The notes: generated from the letters alone by a model not told the origin. Shown: positions 53,826-63,226, counted from the first letter of the stretch. The stretch is 64,000 nt of DNA from Erythrobacter sp. (GCA_009993635.1 JAACTC010000005.1:620001-684000), one strand, 5' to 3'. Numbers and translations are program-made.

Positions 53826-54292
53826 GTCGTGCCCGCGGTGCTTTCTTCGAGGGTTCTGCGCGCAGCGTCGTCGGTCAGCCCTTCAAGCTCGCGCGGGGTG
53901 TAGTTCTCGTCATGCTTGGCGAGCAGGGTTTCCGCCTGGAACGTGCCGTCCTGCGTCAAGCGTCCGTTGGCGATCACGCCCGATCCTTCCACGAAAAGAT
54001 CGGGCACGATGCCCTGATAGCGCACCGGGATAGTGTCGCCGTGCCGGCCCTCGACCATGAAGGCGATCGTCACACCGTCGGGCAGCTGGCGCAGCGTGCC
54101 GGGTTCGACGACCCCGCCCAGCCGGATCGCCCGGCCGGGTTCGGGCGGCCGCTCGGCAATATCTTCGGGCAGGTAGAAATAGTCCGCCTGGCTACGCAGT
54201 CCCCACGCGGCCAGCATCCCCGCGGCGATCAGCACCAGGAGGGCGACCAGCACCAGCACGAGGCGCTGATGTTTGGGGGCCAGCACGCTCAT
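53822..54292 (-). CDS. ccmE: Heme chaperone CcmE
   Basis: The 156-residue periplasmic protein is anchored by one N-terminal helix. The covalent heme-binding His is in LLAKHDENYTPREL, the diagnostic HxxxY motif. It carries heme from CcmC to CcmF. Both ends overlap its neighbours by four bases. Confidence 0.97.
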   Translation of the reverse strand: MSVLAPKHQRLVLVLVALLVLIAAGMLAAWGLRSQADYFYLPEDIAERPPEPGRAIRLGGVVEPGTLRQLPDGVTIAFMVEGRHGDTIPVRYQGIVPDLFVEGSGVIANGRLTQDGTFQAETLLAKHDENYTPRELEGLTDDAARRTLEESTAGTT

Positions 54293-54456
54293 GCCTCACG
54301 CCCCGTCTGGCGGGCTCTCGTACGTGCCGCGTCGCGCGCACGCTCGGCCCGGCGCATCCGTACCCAGCTGAGGATCAGCAGGGCGGCGATGGCCGGGATC
54401 GCGATCGCGTAGGCACCGATCACGTAGTCCCACTGGGAAAGTGCTTCACGCATCAT
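54289..54456 (-). CDS. ccmD: Heme exporter accessory protein CcmD
   Basis: The 55-residue protein has one membrane helix (YVIGAYAIAIPAIAALLILSW) and a charged cytoplasmic tail rich in Arg. The position between ccmC and ccmE and the length fit CcmD, which releases holo-CcmE. The start is ATG 54456 overlapping the ccmC stop (ATGATG). Confidence 0.9.
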   Translation of the reverse strand: MMREALSQWDYVIGAYAIAIPAIAALLILSWVRMRRAERARDAARTRARQTGREA

Positions 54457-55181
54457 GCCGCTTCGGCCTCCATCGCGCGTCGGCGCAGGCGCGCCTCCGC
54501 CTGCGCTTCTGCCAGCAAAGCGCGCATGTTCATCAGCGTCGTCGCCGCGAACAGGCAAGTAAAGCCGAGCAGCGCGATCAGCATGGGCCACAGGAACACG
54601 CCGTCGATGCTGCTGCCACCGGTGGTTATGCTGGGTGGCTGGTGCAGCGAATTCCACCACACGACCGACCGGTTGATGATCGGGATGTTAACCGCGCCGA
54701 CCAGCCCAAAAATGGCGGGCAGCCGGGCCGATGCGCCTTCGCGCTCTACCGCCTGCGACAAAGCGATATAGGCGAGGTAGAGGAAAAAGAGCACCAGCAT
54801 GCTGGTCAGCCGTCCGTCCCACACCCACCACGTGCCCCAAGTGGGCCGACCCCAGATCGATCCGGTGACGAGGCACAGCGCGGTAAAGACCACGCCGGGC
54901 ACCGCCGCCGCGCGCGCGGCCAGCGCCGCAAGCGGGTGGCGCCAGACGATATAGGCGAGGCTGGACCCGGCAATGGTCATCCAGCCGGCCATGCCCAGCC
55001 AGGCAGTGGGAACGTGGATGAAGATGATCCGCACCGTCTCGCCCATCAGGCGATCGGGCGGCACCACGATCAGCCCCCACGTAATCGCCCCCACCGAGGC
55101 GACGATGCCCACGGCGAGGAGAATCGGGGTCAACCTTTTGGCGAGGTCGAGAAACCGGCGGGGATTGGCAAAACCATGCAT
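54453..55181 (-). CDS. ccmC: Heme exporter membrane protein CcmC
   Basis: The 242-residue protein has six helices and the tryptophan-rich motif WGTWWVWDGRLTSMLVLF, which binds heme for delivery to CcmE. IFIHVPTAWLGMAGW and NRSVVWWNSLHQP hold the conserved His. ccmA and ccmB, which usually precede ccmC, are not adjacent: the upstream gene is a dehydrogenase. They may lie elsewhere. Confidence 0.96.
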   Translation of the reverse strand: MHGFANPRRFLDLAKRLTPILLAVGIVASVGAITWGLIVVPPDRLMGETVRIIFIHVPTAWLGMAGWMTIAGSSLAYIVWRHPLAALAARAAAVPGVVFTALCLVTGSIWGRPTWGTWWVWDGRLTSMLVLFFLYLAYIALSQAVEREGASARLPAIFGLVGAVNIPIINRSVVWWNSLHQPPSITTGGSSIDGVFLWPMLIALLGFTCLFAATTLMNMRALLAEAQAEARLRRRAMEAEAA

Positions 55182-55250
55182 GATTGTCTGCTGCCAGCTA
55201 TGCCGCCGGGCCGATCGTCACGCAAGGGAATCCGCAGGATTTTGCGCTGG

Positions 55251-56315
55251 CTATTCGCGCCCGATCAGCGCCTGCGCCATGGCATCGGCCACCCGGTCAG
55301 GGGAGGAGCCCTTGGCTTCGCTATCCTGCCAGATCTGCGTCAGCCGATCGGGGATCAGCGCGATCCGCTTGCGAACCTCGTTGATGTCGCAGGGCGCATT
55401 GTCGCGGCGGCAAAGATATTCCATCGTCACGCTGATGATGCCACCGGCGTTGATCACGTAATCCGGCGCGTAGAGAATGCCGCGATCGGCCAGCATCGCA
55501 CCGTTTTCTTCGCGCGCCAGCTGATTGTTCGCGCCGCCTGCCACGATCTTACAATCGAGCCGGGCGATGCCCTCTTCGTCGAGGATCGCGCCCAGCGCAT
55601 TGGGGCTGAAGACGTCGCACCCGACCGACATGATCGCGTCGGGAGAAACCACATCCGCTCCCAGTTCCTGACCCAGGGCCTGCGCATGATCGGTGGAAAT
55701 ATCCGCCAAGGTCAGCTTCGCGCCATCCTTGGCAAGCAGGCGGGCAACCCCACCGCCCACGCTGCCGATGCCCTGCATGGCGACATGAACGCCCTCTACG
55801 CTTTCGACACCCAGCTTGTGCTGCACTGCGGCCTTGATGCCCAGATAGATGCCGAGCGCAGTGAACGGACCGGGATTGCCGCCCGCTTCGCCTTCGGCAA
55901 CCGGCAGGCCGGATACGTAATCGGTCCGCTGGTTGACCGCGACCATGTCTGCCACCGTAATGCCGACGTCTTCGGCGGTGACATACTTGCCGCCCAGCCC
56001 TTGCACGGCATCGCCGAAGGCGGCGAACAGATCGGGCGTCTTCCGGCGATCTTCGTCCGCCAGGATCACCGCCTTGCCGCCGCCCATCGGCAGACCGGCC
56101 ATCGCGTTCTTGTAGCTCATCCCGCGGCTGAGGCGCAGCGCGTCGCGCATCGCGGCTACTGGCTGTGCGTAGTGCCAGAAGCGCGTGCCGCCGGCAGCCG
56201 GGCCGAGGTGGGTGGAATGCAGCGCAATGATCGCAGTCAGCCCCCGGGCTTCGTCACGAACGAAGTGAACGACCTCGTGGTCGTCGAAATCGGGATCGGT
56301 CCAGAACGCGTTCAT
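55251..56315 (-). CDS. Leucine dehydrogenase-like Glu/Leu/Phe/Val dehydrogenase
   Basis: The 354-residue NAD-dependent amino acid dehydrogenase has a GGTRFWHY segment and the catalytic Lys in GMSYKNAMAGLPMGGGKAVI. The NAD-binding GIGSVGGGVARLL loop and VVAGGANNQLA motif follow. It deaminates branched-chain or aromatic amino acids; length and motif spacing favour leucine dehydrogenase, but substrate is not proven. The gene begins 63 bases after tRNA-His on the same strand. Confidence 0.9.
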   Translation of the reverse strand: MNAFWTDPDFDDHEVVHFVRDEARGLTAIIALHSTHLGPAAGGTRFWHYAQPVAAMRDALRLSRGMSYKNAMAGLPMGGGKAVILADEDRRKTPDLFAAFGDAVQGLGGKYVTAEDVGITVADMVAVNQRTDYVSGLPVAEGEAGGNPGPFTALGIYLGIKAAVQHKLGVESVEGVHVAMQGIGSVGGGVARLLAKDGAKLTLADISTDHAQALGQELGADVVSPDAIMSVGCDVFSPNALGAILDEEGIARLDCKIVAGGANNQLAREENGAMLADRGILYAPDYVINAGGIISVTMEYLCRRDNAPCDINEVRKRIALIPDRLTQIWQDSEAKGSSPDRVADAMAQALIGRE

Positions 56316-56377
56316 CGGCTTACGCAATGCCCCCAGGGCCAGTGTTACGGGCTGACCGGGGCCAACAAACGGGGAAA

Positions 56378-56455
56378 TGGGGCGATCGAGGGGTCTCGAA
56401 CCCCCGACCTCCGGTACCACAAACCGGCGCTCTAACCAACTGAGCTACGATCGCC
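56378..56455 (-). tRNA. tRNA-His (anticodon GUG)
   Basis: A cloverleaf reads on the minus strand. GCGATCG pairs with CGATCGC, and an extra G at -1 faces discriminator C73, the identity pair of tRNA-His. The anticodon stem CCGGT/ACCGG holds TTGTGGT, and the T arm has GGTTCGAGACC. CCA is encoded. Confidence 0.94.
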
Positions 56456-56560
56456 ATATACCCCGGCGCAGCCACGCCAGGCGGGTGGCAGTTACGCGCA
56501 CGAATCGCCGCGTCAAGTGCGGAACGCGAGCGCGATATTCGCTTGCACGTGAGAGTGCAA

Positions 56561-57280
56561 ATGGAAACCAAAAAACCGAATCCCAAGGCGTTTCACGCAG
56601 GATTGTTACGCGGCTTGCAAATCGCGTTCGCAATCGCGCATGAGATGCGCATGCGCGATCCCGGCGAATCCGATGCAAGCGAACTGGCGGCCAAAGGCAT
56701 GCAGCGCCTGCCCTTCCCCAAGCTGGATCTGCTGCAGATGCGCCGGTTTCTCGATCCGGCTTTCTGCGTGGAGCTGATCGCAATGATCGACGCCAAGCGG
56801 CGCCCCTCCACGCTCGCCGATTTCGATGGCGACATTTATTTCCGCACTAGCGAGACCTGCGACCTGCCGCTAGACGATCCGCGCACGCACAGGCTGGATG
56901 CGATGCTGGCGGACCTATCGGGAATCGATCCCGCGCATGGCGAACCCTTGCAGGGCCAACGCTATGCGGTGGGTCAGGAATTCAAGGCGCATTGCGACTA
57001 TTTCAATCCCGATGGGCAGGACTGGGAAAAATACTGCTCGGTCGCGGGCCAGCGCACCTGGACCTTCATGATCTACCTCAACGAGCCGGAGGCGGGCGGC
57101 GCGACCCGCTTCAAGGTGATCAAAAAGAGCTTTCAGCCCGAAACCGGCAAGCTTGTATGCTGGAACAACCGCAGGCACGACCAGAGCGTGAACCCCAACA
57201 CGATGCATCATGGCATGAAGGTGCGCAAAGGCACCAAATACGTGATTACGAAGTGGTATCGCGAGCGGCCGTGGGGGTGA
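56561..57280 (+). CDS. 2-oxoglutarate/Fe(II)-dependent prolyl 4-hydroxylase-like oxygenase
   Basis: The 239-residue protein has a double-stranded beta-helix core near the C-terminus. The iron ligands are HCD (about 144-146) and a distal His (about 216-217), and a basic residue in KYVITKWYRERPW likely binds 2-oxoglutarate. TWTFMIYLNEPEAGGATRF is typical of prolyl 4-hydroxylase alpha-subunit homologues. The target is unknown. ATG 56561 has GAGAG five bases upstream; an earlier TTG at 56543 and a GTG at 56549 are possible. It is followed by an overlapping small gene (GTGA). Confidence 0.87.
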   Translation: METKKPNPKAFHAGLLRGLQIAFAIAHEMRMRDPGESDASELAAKGMQRLPFPKLDLLQMRRFLDPAFCVELIAMIDAKRRPSTLADFDGDIYFRTSETCDLPLDDPRTHRLDAMLADLSGIDPAHGEPLQGQRYAVGQEFKAHCDYFNPDGQDWEKYCSVAGQRTWTFMIYLNEPEAGGATRFKVIKKSFQPETGKLVCWNNRRHDQSVNPNTMHHGMKVRKGTKYVITKWYRERPWG

Positions 57281-57651
57281 GGAGAGGCCTGACGATCTCG
57301 GCGCTGGGTGTTGCAGGAATTGCGGCCCTGGTGGCGCTGACATGGCCCGCCGCACCTTTCGCACTCGCGGCCCTCGCTTCGGAAAAGCCCCCCGAAATTC
57401 TGATGGACTTCGATTATCCCGAACGCATGGAATCAGCCGCCTTTGCCAACCGATTCAAGGCCGGCACGGGCGAGACCGAATTGAGCAACTGGTTGAAACG
57501 CAACGGCTTCGAGATCGCGACCCAGTCATCCGCCAAGCGAAGATACGAAGGCGTGCCATGTGCCTACACCTACCATGTCGAATGGCAGAGTGAGGGCGGA
57601 ATCCTTCGACGTGACGCGACCGCCCGCTTGGCAGGGTACGGTTGCCTATAG
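57277..57651 (+). CDS. Small protein with N-terminal membrane/signal segment, unknown function
   Basis: The protein has about 124 residues from GTG 57277, overlapping the oxygenase stop by four bases. An N-terminal hydrophobic stretch (SALGVAGIAALVALTWPAAPFALAA) is followed by a mixed domain with two cysteines (GVPCAYTYHVEW, GYGCL). No family was recognised. Coupling to the oxygenase suggests a shared role. It ends just before a terminator. Confidence 0.62.
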   Translation: MRRGLTISALGVAGIAALVALTWPAAPFALAALASEKPPEILMDFDYPERMESAAFANRFKAGTGETELSNWLKRNGFEIATQSSAKRRYEGVPCAYTYHVEWQSEGGILRRDATARLAGYGCL

Positions 57652-57653
57652 AA

Positions 57654-57679
57654 AAGGGCGGCCCCGTCGGACCGCCCTT
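57654..57679. terminator. Bidirectional terminator between the small gene and rpmE
   Basis: AAGGGCGG and CCGCCCTT form a stem, with further imperfect pairing, around a central CCCCGTCGGA. It has A residues on the left and T residues on the right. It separates convergent genes. Confidence 0.75.
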
Positions 57680-57715
57680 CCCTCGCGGCACGAGGCCGCA
57701 AAGCGTGTAAACGCG

Positions 57716-57940
57716 TTATTTCTTGAGGCTGAGCCCGCCGAAGCGCTTGTTGAACGCGGCCACGCGGCCACCTTCCTGAAGCTGCTGCTTGCCGCCGGTC
57801 CATGCCGGGTGGCTGGTCGGGTCGATTTCCAGCGTCAGCGTGTCGCCTTCCTTGCCCCAGGTAGAGCGGGTCTGGAATTCGGTACCATCGGTCATCTTGA
57901 CGTTGATGGTGTGGTAATCGGGGTGACCTTCGGCCTTCAT
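57716..57940 (-). CDS. rpmE: 50S ribosomal protein L31
   Basis: The 74-residue protein ([20 protein letters not shown] ... [12 protein letters not shown]) is of the L31 type. It has no CxxC zinc-binding cysteines, so it is the zinc-independent form. It follows the fabZ end of the envelope block on the same strand but with a 131-base gap. Confidence 0.95.
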   Translation of the reverse strand: MKAEGHPDYHTINVKMTDGTEFQTRSTWGKEGDTLTLEIDPTSHPAWTGGKQQLQEGGRVAAFNKRFGGLSLKK

Positions 57941-58071
57941 GTCATGTCTCCATAGCCTCGGACCGGTTCCGACCGGTCCAGCTGTCTGAATCTAGGAAAG
58001 GCGCGCGGATAGTCCCATCGCGCGCGCTTGGCAAGCGAAACTCCCATCCCATCAGCGGGACGGGAGAATCC

Positions 58072-58554
58072 TTATTCCGGCGGGTCCGCGATCATCGCGG
58101 TGAACTCGCACTCGCAGGTGGTCTTGCCGTTCACGCTCGCCTTGCCGGTAAACTTGTAGACCCGGCTGCGCTTCTGCAGAAACGAGACCTTGAGATCGAG
58201 CAGGCAGCCCGGCGTCACGGGCGCACGGAACTTCGCTCCGTCGATCCCCATGAAATAGACCAGCTTGCCCGTGCCCGCCAGTTCCAGCGTCTCGATCCCG
58301 AGGATCGCGGCGGCCTGCGCCAGCGCCTCGATCTGCAGGACGCCGGGCATGATCGGCGCGCCGGGAAAGTGACCCTGGAAGAATTCCTCGTTGAAGGTCA
58401 CCGCCTTCACTGCGTGAATTTCCTCGCCCAGCGTCACGTTCTCGACCCGGTCGACCAGCAACAGGGGGTAGCGATGCGGCAGTGCCTTCAGGACCTGCCG
58501 AATATCCATCGCCCGCACTTCTCCCGTCTCGGAATCCTGCATCTCGAGACTCAA
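58072..58554 (-). CDS. fabZ: 3-hydroxyacyl-ACP dehydratase FabZ
   Basis: The 160-residue hot-dog-fold dehydratase has the catalytic His in [18 protein letters not shown] and the upstream [13 protein letters not shown]. It removes water from 3-hydroxyacyl-ACP in fatty acid synthesis. It lies one base after the ompH stop in the dxr-rseP-bamA-ompH-fabZ order typical of proteobacteria; lpxD, often present between, is absent. Confidence 0.96.
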   Translation of the reverse strand: MSLEMQDSETGEVRAMDIRQVLKALPHRYPLLLVDRVENVTLGEEIHAVKAVTFNEEFFQGHFPGAPIMPGVLQIEALAQAAAILGIETLELAGTGKLVYFMGIDGAKFRAPVTPGCLLDLKVSFLQKRSRVYKFTGKASVNGKTTCECEFTAMIADPPE

Positions 58555-58555
58555 C

Positions 58556-59242
58556 TCAGCGGCCGGTCGGCTGCGCCTGCGGCTGGGCCGACTGCTGCGA
58601 TGCAGCGGCCTGCTGCATCGCCTGCTGCTGCGCCAGGCCGAGCATGATCTCGTTCATGCGCTGCTGAAGCGCAACGGTTTCCTGGGCCGGGCGCCATTCG
58701 GCCGGCGGCGTCGACGAAACCGTGGGCATACGCTGATCGAGCGCCGCGACGATATCGCCCGTCACATCGGCGCTATCGGGTGCGTACTGGATAACATCCG
58801 GGGTCAGCAGAAACTGGATCTGCTTCTGCTGGATCACCTGCCGCGAGGCATTGGCGTAATCGGCCAGCAGCTGTTCGATCGCATAGGCCTGCGCACGCGC
58901 GATCGGCTGGTATGCCTGGCCGATCTGCTGTTCCTTCTGGCGGATTTGCGTGATCACGTTGGGCTGAGCATTCGCCTCCGCCTCGGTGACCTGGCCATCC
59001 GAATTCGAATCCAGGCTCTGCTGAAGCGTGTTCAGTTCCTGGCGCAGGGTGGTGACCTGCTGAATCTGCGACTGATAGGTCTCGTTGATCTGCTTGTACG
59101 CGTCGAGCCGCGCCTGGCTGTTGAAGATCACCGCTTCGGGATTGCTGATCGCAACACCGTTGACCTGCGCGGCGGCAGGAACGGCAGCGAGCGTCGCGCC
59201 GATTGCAGTCGCCAGGGCGAGCGTGGTTTTGGCAAGTTTCAT
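58556..59242 (-). CDS. OmpH/Skp-family periplasmic chaperone with an EF-hand loop
   Basis: The 228-residue protein has a signal peptide (to AAAQ), then a mostly helical Gln-rich coiled-coil domain like Skp, which carries unfolded outer-membrane proteins. Residues 78-89 ([12 protein letters not shown]) match the EF-hand calcium loop at positions 1, 3, 5, 6, 8, 9 and 12, located where the Skp tentacle turns. The Gln/Ala-rich C-terminus is low complexity. It overlaps the bamA stop by one base and is the natural partner of BamA. Confidence 0.88.
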   Translation of the reverse strand: MKLAKTTLALATAIGATLAAVPAAAQVNGVAISNPEAVIFNSQARLDAYKQINETYQSQIQQVTTLRQELNTLQQSLDSNSDGQVTEAEANAQPNVITQIRQKEQQIGQAYQPIARAQAYAIEQLLADYANASRQVIQQKQIQFLLTPDVIQYAPDSADVTGDIVAALDQRMPTVSSTPPAEWRPAQETVALQQRMNEIMLGLAQQQAMQQAAASQQSAQPQAQPTGR

Positions 59243-61938
59243 CAGAATTGCGTCCCTACATTGAATGAAATGGCTTTGACGTCGTCACCCTCGACCTTGC
59301 GGATCACGTGGGAGAAATCGACACGGAACGGCCCGAACGGCGAATTCCAGTCCACCCCGATGCCGACCGAGATACGCGGCGAGGCACTGTTGCCCACGAA
59401 CACTTCTTGGAAAGGTGCGATCGTCAGATTTGCGGGCGCCAGCGGATTGCCGTCGGCGTCGGTTGAGTTGGTGGTCAATGCTCCGTCAGCGGTCTCGTAC
59501 AGCAAGTTGCCGTTGGTGTCACTGCGCTGATACTCGATGCCGCCGGGGAACGGGCTGCTCTGCAATTGCGGCGTTTCCACCCCGAACAGCGCACCGACAT
59601 CGAGGAATACCGACGGACGGAGGCCGAATTCGCGGGCACCCGCCCCCAGCGGGATTTCCAGCTCGGCCCGGCCCAGATAATAGGCATTGCCGCCGATTGC
59701 GTCGTCGCCACCACGCTCGCGGTCGTCGACCACCAGCGCGTTGCCATCGCCATCATTGACGATCGGCTGGCGCAGCACGCGCGGGCCAACGCCACGTATG
59801 TCGAAACCACGGAACTGTGGTTCGCCAAGGAAGAAGCGATCGGTCAGCAACACATCGTCGCGCCCCGGTCCGCGGTCCTCCAGACCCTTGATATAGCCGC
59901 CTTCAGCCTGCAGCGAGAAGATGAAGCCGCCCGATACCGGCCAGTATTTCGCCGCCTGACCGCGCGCACGGACGTACTTCACATCACCGCCAAGGCCCGC
60001 AAAATCGAGACCCATCGAGAAGCGTTCGCCCTGGGTCGGCCGGTAATAGCTGTTGGTCGTGTTGTAGACGTAGTTAAGGCCAAGGATCGAACTGGTGCGG
60101 CTGCCGAGCGTGTCGCAGATGAACCGCGAAGCCAGCAGCGGCTCGCATTCGCGAACCCCGTCATTGTCGAAATCGTTGAAGAACTGGTTCTCGTCGATCG
60201 TTACCTTGTCGAAGTTGAGCGTGTAGCTGAACAGGACCGAAGAATACTCGGTCAGCGGCACGCCAAGCCGCACCGAACCGCCGGTCGTAACCTTTGCATA
60301 GCGCGTCTGGTCGCGGTTGTTCAGGTTGAAGCTGTTCACGTCGCGGCGATAGATATCCGCGCCCAGCGAGAGATTGCGATCGAACACGTAGGGCTCGGTG
60401 AAGCTGAGGTTCACTGAGTTCGAGAACCGCGAAACCTGGGCCGATGCGCCGATGGTCTGGCCACGCCCGCGGAAGTTGCGCTGGCGGATCGAACCCGAGA
60501 ACAGGAAGCTTTCGATCGACGAGAAGCCAGCGGAAAGCTGCAGTTCGCCGGTCGGTTGCTCTTCCACGTTCGCTTCGAGAATAATGCGATCGGGATCGGC
60601 GGTCTCGGCCTGTTCGACCTCGAATCCTTCCTGGAAATACCCGAGCGAGTTGATGCGCGCGGACGTACGGTCGATTGCCAGCGAGTTGAACGCATCGCCT
60701 TCGGCAGAGCGGAACTCGCGGCGGATCACCTTGTCCTGCGTCAGCGTGTTGCCGTTCACATCGATCCGTTCGATGTAGACGCGCGGCGCCTCGCTGATGG
60801 CCATCGTGATGTCCATCGTCAGGTCTTCGGGGTTGCGGCGGAACTCGGGGCGCACATCGGCGAAAGCATAGCCGAAGCGACCGGCGAGCTCGGTCAGTTC
60901 CTCGACCGTATCCTCGATCCGTTGCGCATCGTACCAGTCGCCTTCCTTGATCGTCAGGCCACGGGTCAAAGCTTCACCGTCGAAGTCGCGGATCTGGCTG
61001 GTCACCTCGACATCGCCGAATTTGTAGCGTTCGCCTTCCTCGACCACGTAGGTGATGATGAAGTCGCGCTTGTCGGGGGTCAGCTCGGCCACCGCCGACA
61101 CGACGCGGAAGTCGACATATCCCTGCGTCAGGTAGAATTCGCGCAGCTTCTGCTGGTCGAAGGCCAGCCGGTCGGGGTCGTAGCTGGTATTGCCGCTGAG
61201 AAAGCTGAAGAGCCCGGTCTGCTTGGTGACCATCTCGCCTTTCAGCTTACCGTCGGAAAACTCGTCGTTCCCGATGATGTTGATCTGCTGGACGCGTGAT
61301 TTGGGGCCTTCGGTAATCTCGAACACCAGATCCACGCGGTTCTGGCTCAGTTGCACGGTTTTGGGTTCGACCGTGGCGGCGAAGCGGCCCTGCCGCTTAT
61401 AGAGTTCGATGATCCGGGCCACGTCGGCGCGGACCTTGGAACGGGTGAAGATCTGGCGCGGCGCAAGCTTGATCTCGGGCAGGATCTTGTCGTCCTTGAG
61501 CCGCTTGTTGCCTTCCAGAATAATGCGGTTGATGACCGGGTTTTCCACCACGTCGATCACCACATTCCCGTCTTCGTTGCGGATCGTGTAGCTTTCGAAC
61601 AGTTCGGTGGCGGCCAGATCCTTCAGCGCCTGGTCGGCGGCGGCAGTCGTATAGACGTCGCCCGGCCGCAGACGGACATAGCTGAGGATGGTCTGCGGTT
61701 CGAGCCGCTGGACCCCGCGCACTGAGATCGTCTGGATGACATCCCCCTGCCGCGCGACCGGGGCGGACTGAGCCGTGCCGGCAGAAGCGGTGGTGGCGGG
61801 CTGCACAGCCTCGTCGTCCGCATCCTGCGCCCAGGCAGTGGAAGGCAGACCCGCAAGCGTGGTGCAGCCCAGCAGGGCGAGCGCGTAATTGCGGATATTG
61901 CGCGAGCGGCGCGTTGCGCCCGTTTCGATGGCCGTCAT
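59242..61938 (-). CDS. bamA: Outer membrane protein assembly factor BamA
   Basis: About 898 residues from ATG 61938: a signal peptide (to AWAQ), five POTRA repeats in the first half (ISVRGVQRLEPQTILSYVRL, IILEGNKRLKDDKILPEI, INIIGNDEFSDGKL), and a C-terminal 16-strand barrel ending FNVGTQF. FFLGEPQFRGFDIRGVGPR contains the conserved VRGF-like loop 6 motif. It inserts beta-barrel proteins into the outer membrane. Barrel loops hold calcium-type motifs (DFDNDG, DGDGN, DADGN) and a Cys pair (RECEPLLASRFIC). A longer open frame extends upstream to 62115 but lacks a signal start. Confidence 0.96.
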   Translation of the reverse strand: MTAIETGATRRSRNIRNYALALLGCTTLAGLPSTAWAQDADDEAVQPATTASAGTAQSAPVARQGDVIQTISVRGVQRLEPQTILSYVRLRPGDVYTTAAADQALKDLAATELFESYTIRNEDGNVVIDVVENPVINRIILEGNKRLKDDKILPEIKLAPRQIFTRSKVRADVARIIELYKRQGRFAATVEPKTVQLSQNRVDLVFEITEGPKSRVQQINIIGNDEFSDGKLKGEMVTKQTGLFSFLSGNTSYDPDRLAFDQQKLREFYLTQGYVDFRVVSAVAELTPDKRDFIITYVVEEGERYKFGDVEVTSQIRDFDGEALTRGLTIKEGDWYDAQRIEDTVEELTELAGRFGYAFADVRPEFRRNPEDLTMDITMAISEAPRVYIERIDVNGNTLTQDKVIRREFRSAEGDAFNSLAIDRTSARINSLGYFQEGFEVEQAETADPDRIILEANVEEQPTGELQLSAGFSSIESFLFSGSIRQRNFRGRGQTIGASAQVSRFSNSVNLSFTEPYVFDRNLSLGADIYRRDVNSFNLNNRDQTRYAKVTTGGSVRLGVPLTEYSSVLFSYTLNFDKVTIDENQFFNDFDNDGVRECEPLLASRFICDTLGSRTSSILGLNYVYNTTNSYYRPTQGERFSMGLDFAGLGGDVKYVRARGQAAKYWPVSGGFIFSLQAEGGYIKGLEDRGPGRDDVLLTDRFFLGEPQFRGFDIRGVGPRVLRQPIVNDGDGNALVVDDRERGGDDAIGGNAYYLGRAELEIPLGAGAREFGLRPSVFLDVGALFGVETPQLQSSPFPGGIEYQRSDTNGNLLYETADGALTTNSTDADGNPLAPANLTIAPFQEVFVGNSASPRISVGIGVDWNSPFGPFRVDFSHVIRKVEGDDVKAISFNVGTQF

Positions 61939-62107
61939 TGGCGAAAGTGTCCCGTCAAAATGTCTCGACCCGGATCGAGCCATGCTCTTTGTCGTATCGG
62001 CAATCCGGACCAAACGATCCGCCGCCCTGTGCCCGATACGAACGCCCCTTTCAAGCAGGTCCGATGTGCTGATGGGTCCGCCTCTCATGTCCCTGACCAG
62101 GCCAGCC

Positions 62108-63226
62108 TCAGCCAAACAGCGTGAGCGAAGCCAGGTCGTTTATCGTTACGAACAGCATCAATGCGAGCACGAGGGCCACACCGGTGCGATACGCCAGTTC
62201 CATCGCGCGGGGGCCGACCGGCTTCCGGCGGATTGCTTCCGCCGCGTAGAATGCCAGGTGACCACCGTCGAGCGCCGGGATTGGCAGCAGGTTAATGAAT
62301 GCCAAATTAAGTGAGATCAGCGCGACGAAGTTTATGAAATCGATCCAGCCCAGGCTCAGCTGTTCGCCGGAGAACTTGGCGATCTTCACCGGGCCACCCA
62401 GTTCCTGCACCGAACGCTGGCCGGTAACGATCTGCTTCAGCCCCGTGATCATCATGCTGAACGTATCGATCGACTGCTGCGCACCGCCGACCAGTGCATC
62501 GATCGGGCCGAGCTGCTGGAAGTCATATTCCGCGCCTGCGGATTCGACGCCCAGCAGGCCAATCCGCGAAACGTTTCCAAAGCGATCCTCTACCTCGTGG
62601 CTGATCGTGGTGACGTCGAAGGTCAGCATCCGGTCGCCGCGCTCGACGCCCAGCTCCATCTGCTGCGCTGGCTGCAGCATCACCTGCGACTGAAGCTCGC
62701 GAAAGCTTCCCAGCCGATCGCCGTCCAACGACACGATCCGATCGCCCACCTCGATTCCGGCATCGCGCGCGGGCGAATTCTCGCTGAAACCCGCGACGGT
62801 CAGCTGGCCTTCTGGGTCCACCGGCACCGGCCGGCCGATCATCATGAAAAAGGCTGCAAATATGCCCAGCGCGATCAGGATATTGGTCGCCGGCCCTGCA
62901 AAGACAATCAGCGCGCGCCGCCACAAGGACGCATTCTGGAATGCGCCTTCCTCGGCCGGGGCATCGGGATCGGGAATGCTTGCCGGGTTCATGTCGCCAC
63001 GAAACTGTACATAGCCGCCCAGCGGCAGCGCGGAGATGCGCCAGCGGGTGCCGTGCCTGTCGTTGAAACCGACCAGTTCCTTGCCGAAACCGATGGAAAA
63101 AGCGTCAGCCTGCACTCCCAGCCACCGCCCGACCAGCAGGTGGCCGAGTTCGTGCAGCGTAATCAGCGGCGCCAGCACCAGCAGGAAGCCGAGGATCCAC
63201 ATCCAGAAAGGTGGCTGTTCGATCAT
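62108..63226 (-). CDS. rseP: Site-2 protease RseP (RIP metalloprotease)
   Basis: The 372-residue membrane protease has the zinc motif LHELGHLLVGRWLGVQA in its first helix, the second metal motif PIPALDGGHLAFYAAEAI in the C-terminal half, and one PDZ domain (GFSENSPARDAGIEVGDRIVSLDGD). It cleaves anti-sigma factors in the envelope stress response and cleaves signal peptide remnants. It overlaps dxr by four bases and precedes bamA by 169 bases. Confidence 0.95.
   Translation of the reverse strand: MIEQPPFWMWILGFLLVLAPLITLHELGHLLVGRWLGVQADAFSIGFGKELVGFNDRHGTRWRISALPLGGYVQFRGDMNPASIPDPDAPAEEGAFQNASLWRRALIVFAGPATNILIALGIFAAFFMMIGRPVPVDPEGQLTVAGFSENSPARDAGIEVGDRIVSLDGDRLGSFRELQSQVMLQPAQQMELGVERGDRMLTFDVTTISHEVEDRFGNVSRIGLLGVESAGAEYDFQQLGPIDALVGGAQQSIDTFSMMITGLKQIVTGQRSVQELGGPVKIAKFSGEQLSLGWIDFINFVALISLNLAFINLLPIPALDGGHLAFYAAEAIRRKPVGPRAMELAYRTGVALVLALMLFVTINDLASLTLFG

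Noticed and set aside
54441-56435. Plus-strand open frame of 664 codons
   Set aside because: Antisense to ccmC and the leucine dehydrogenase-like gene and runs into tRNA-His.
61939-62115. N-terminal extension of BamA from ATG 62115
   Set aside because: The added 59 residues would put the signal peptide inside the protein; ATG 61938 restores a normal start.
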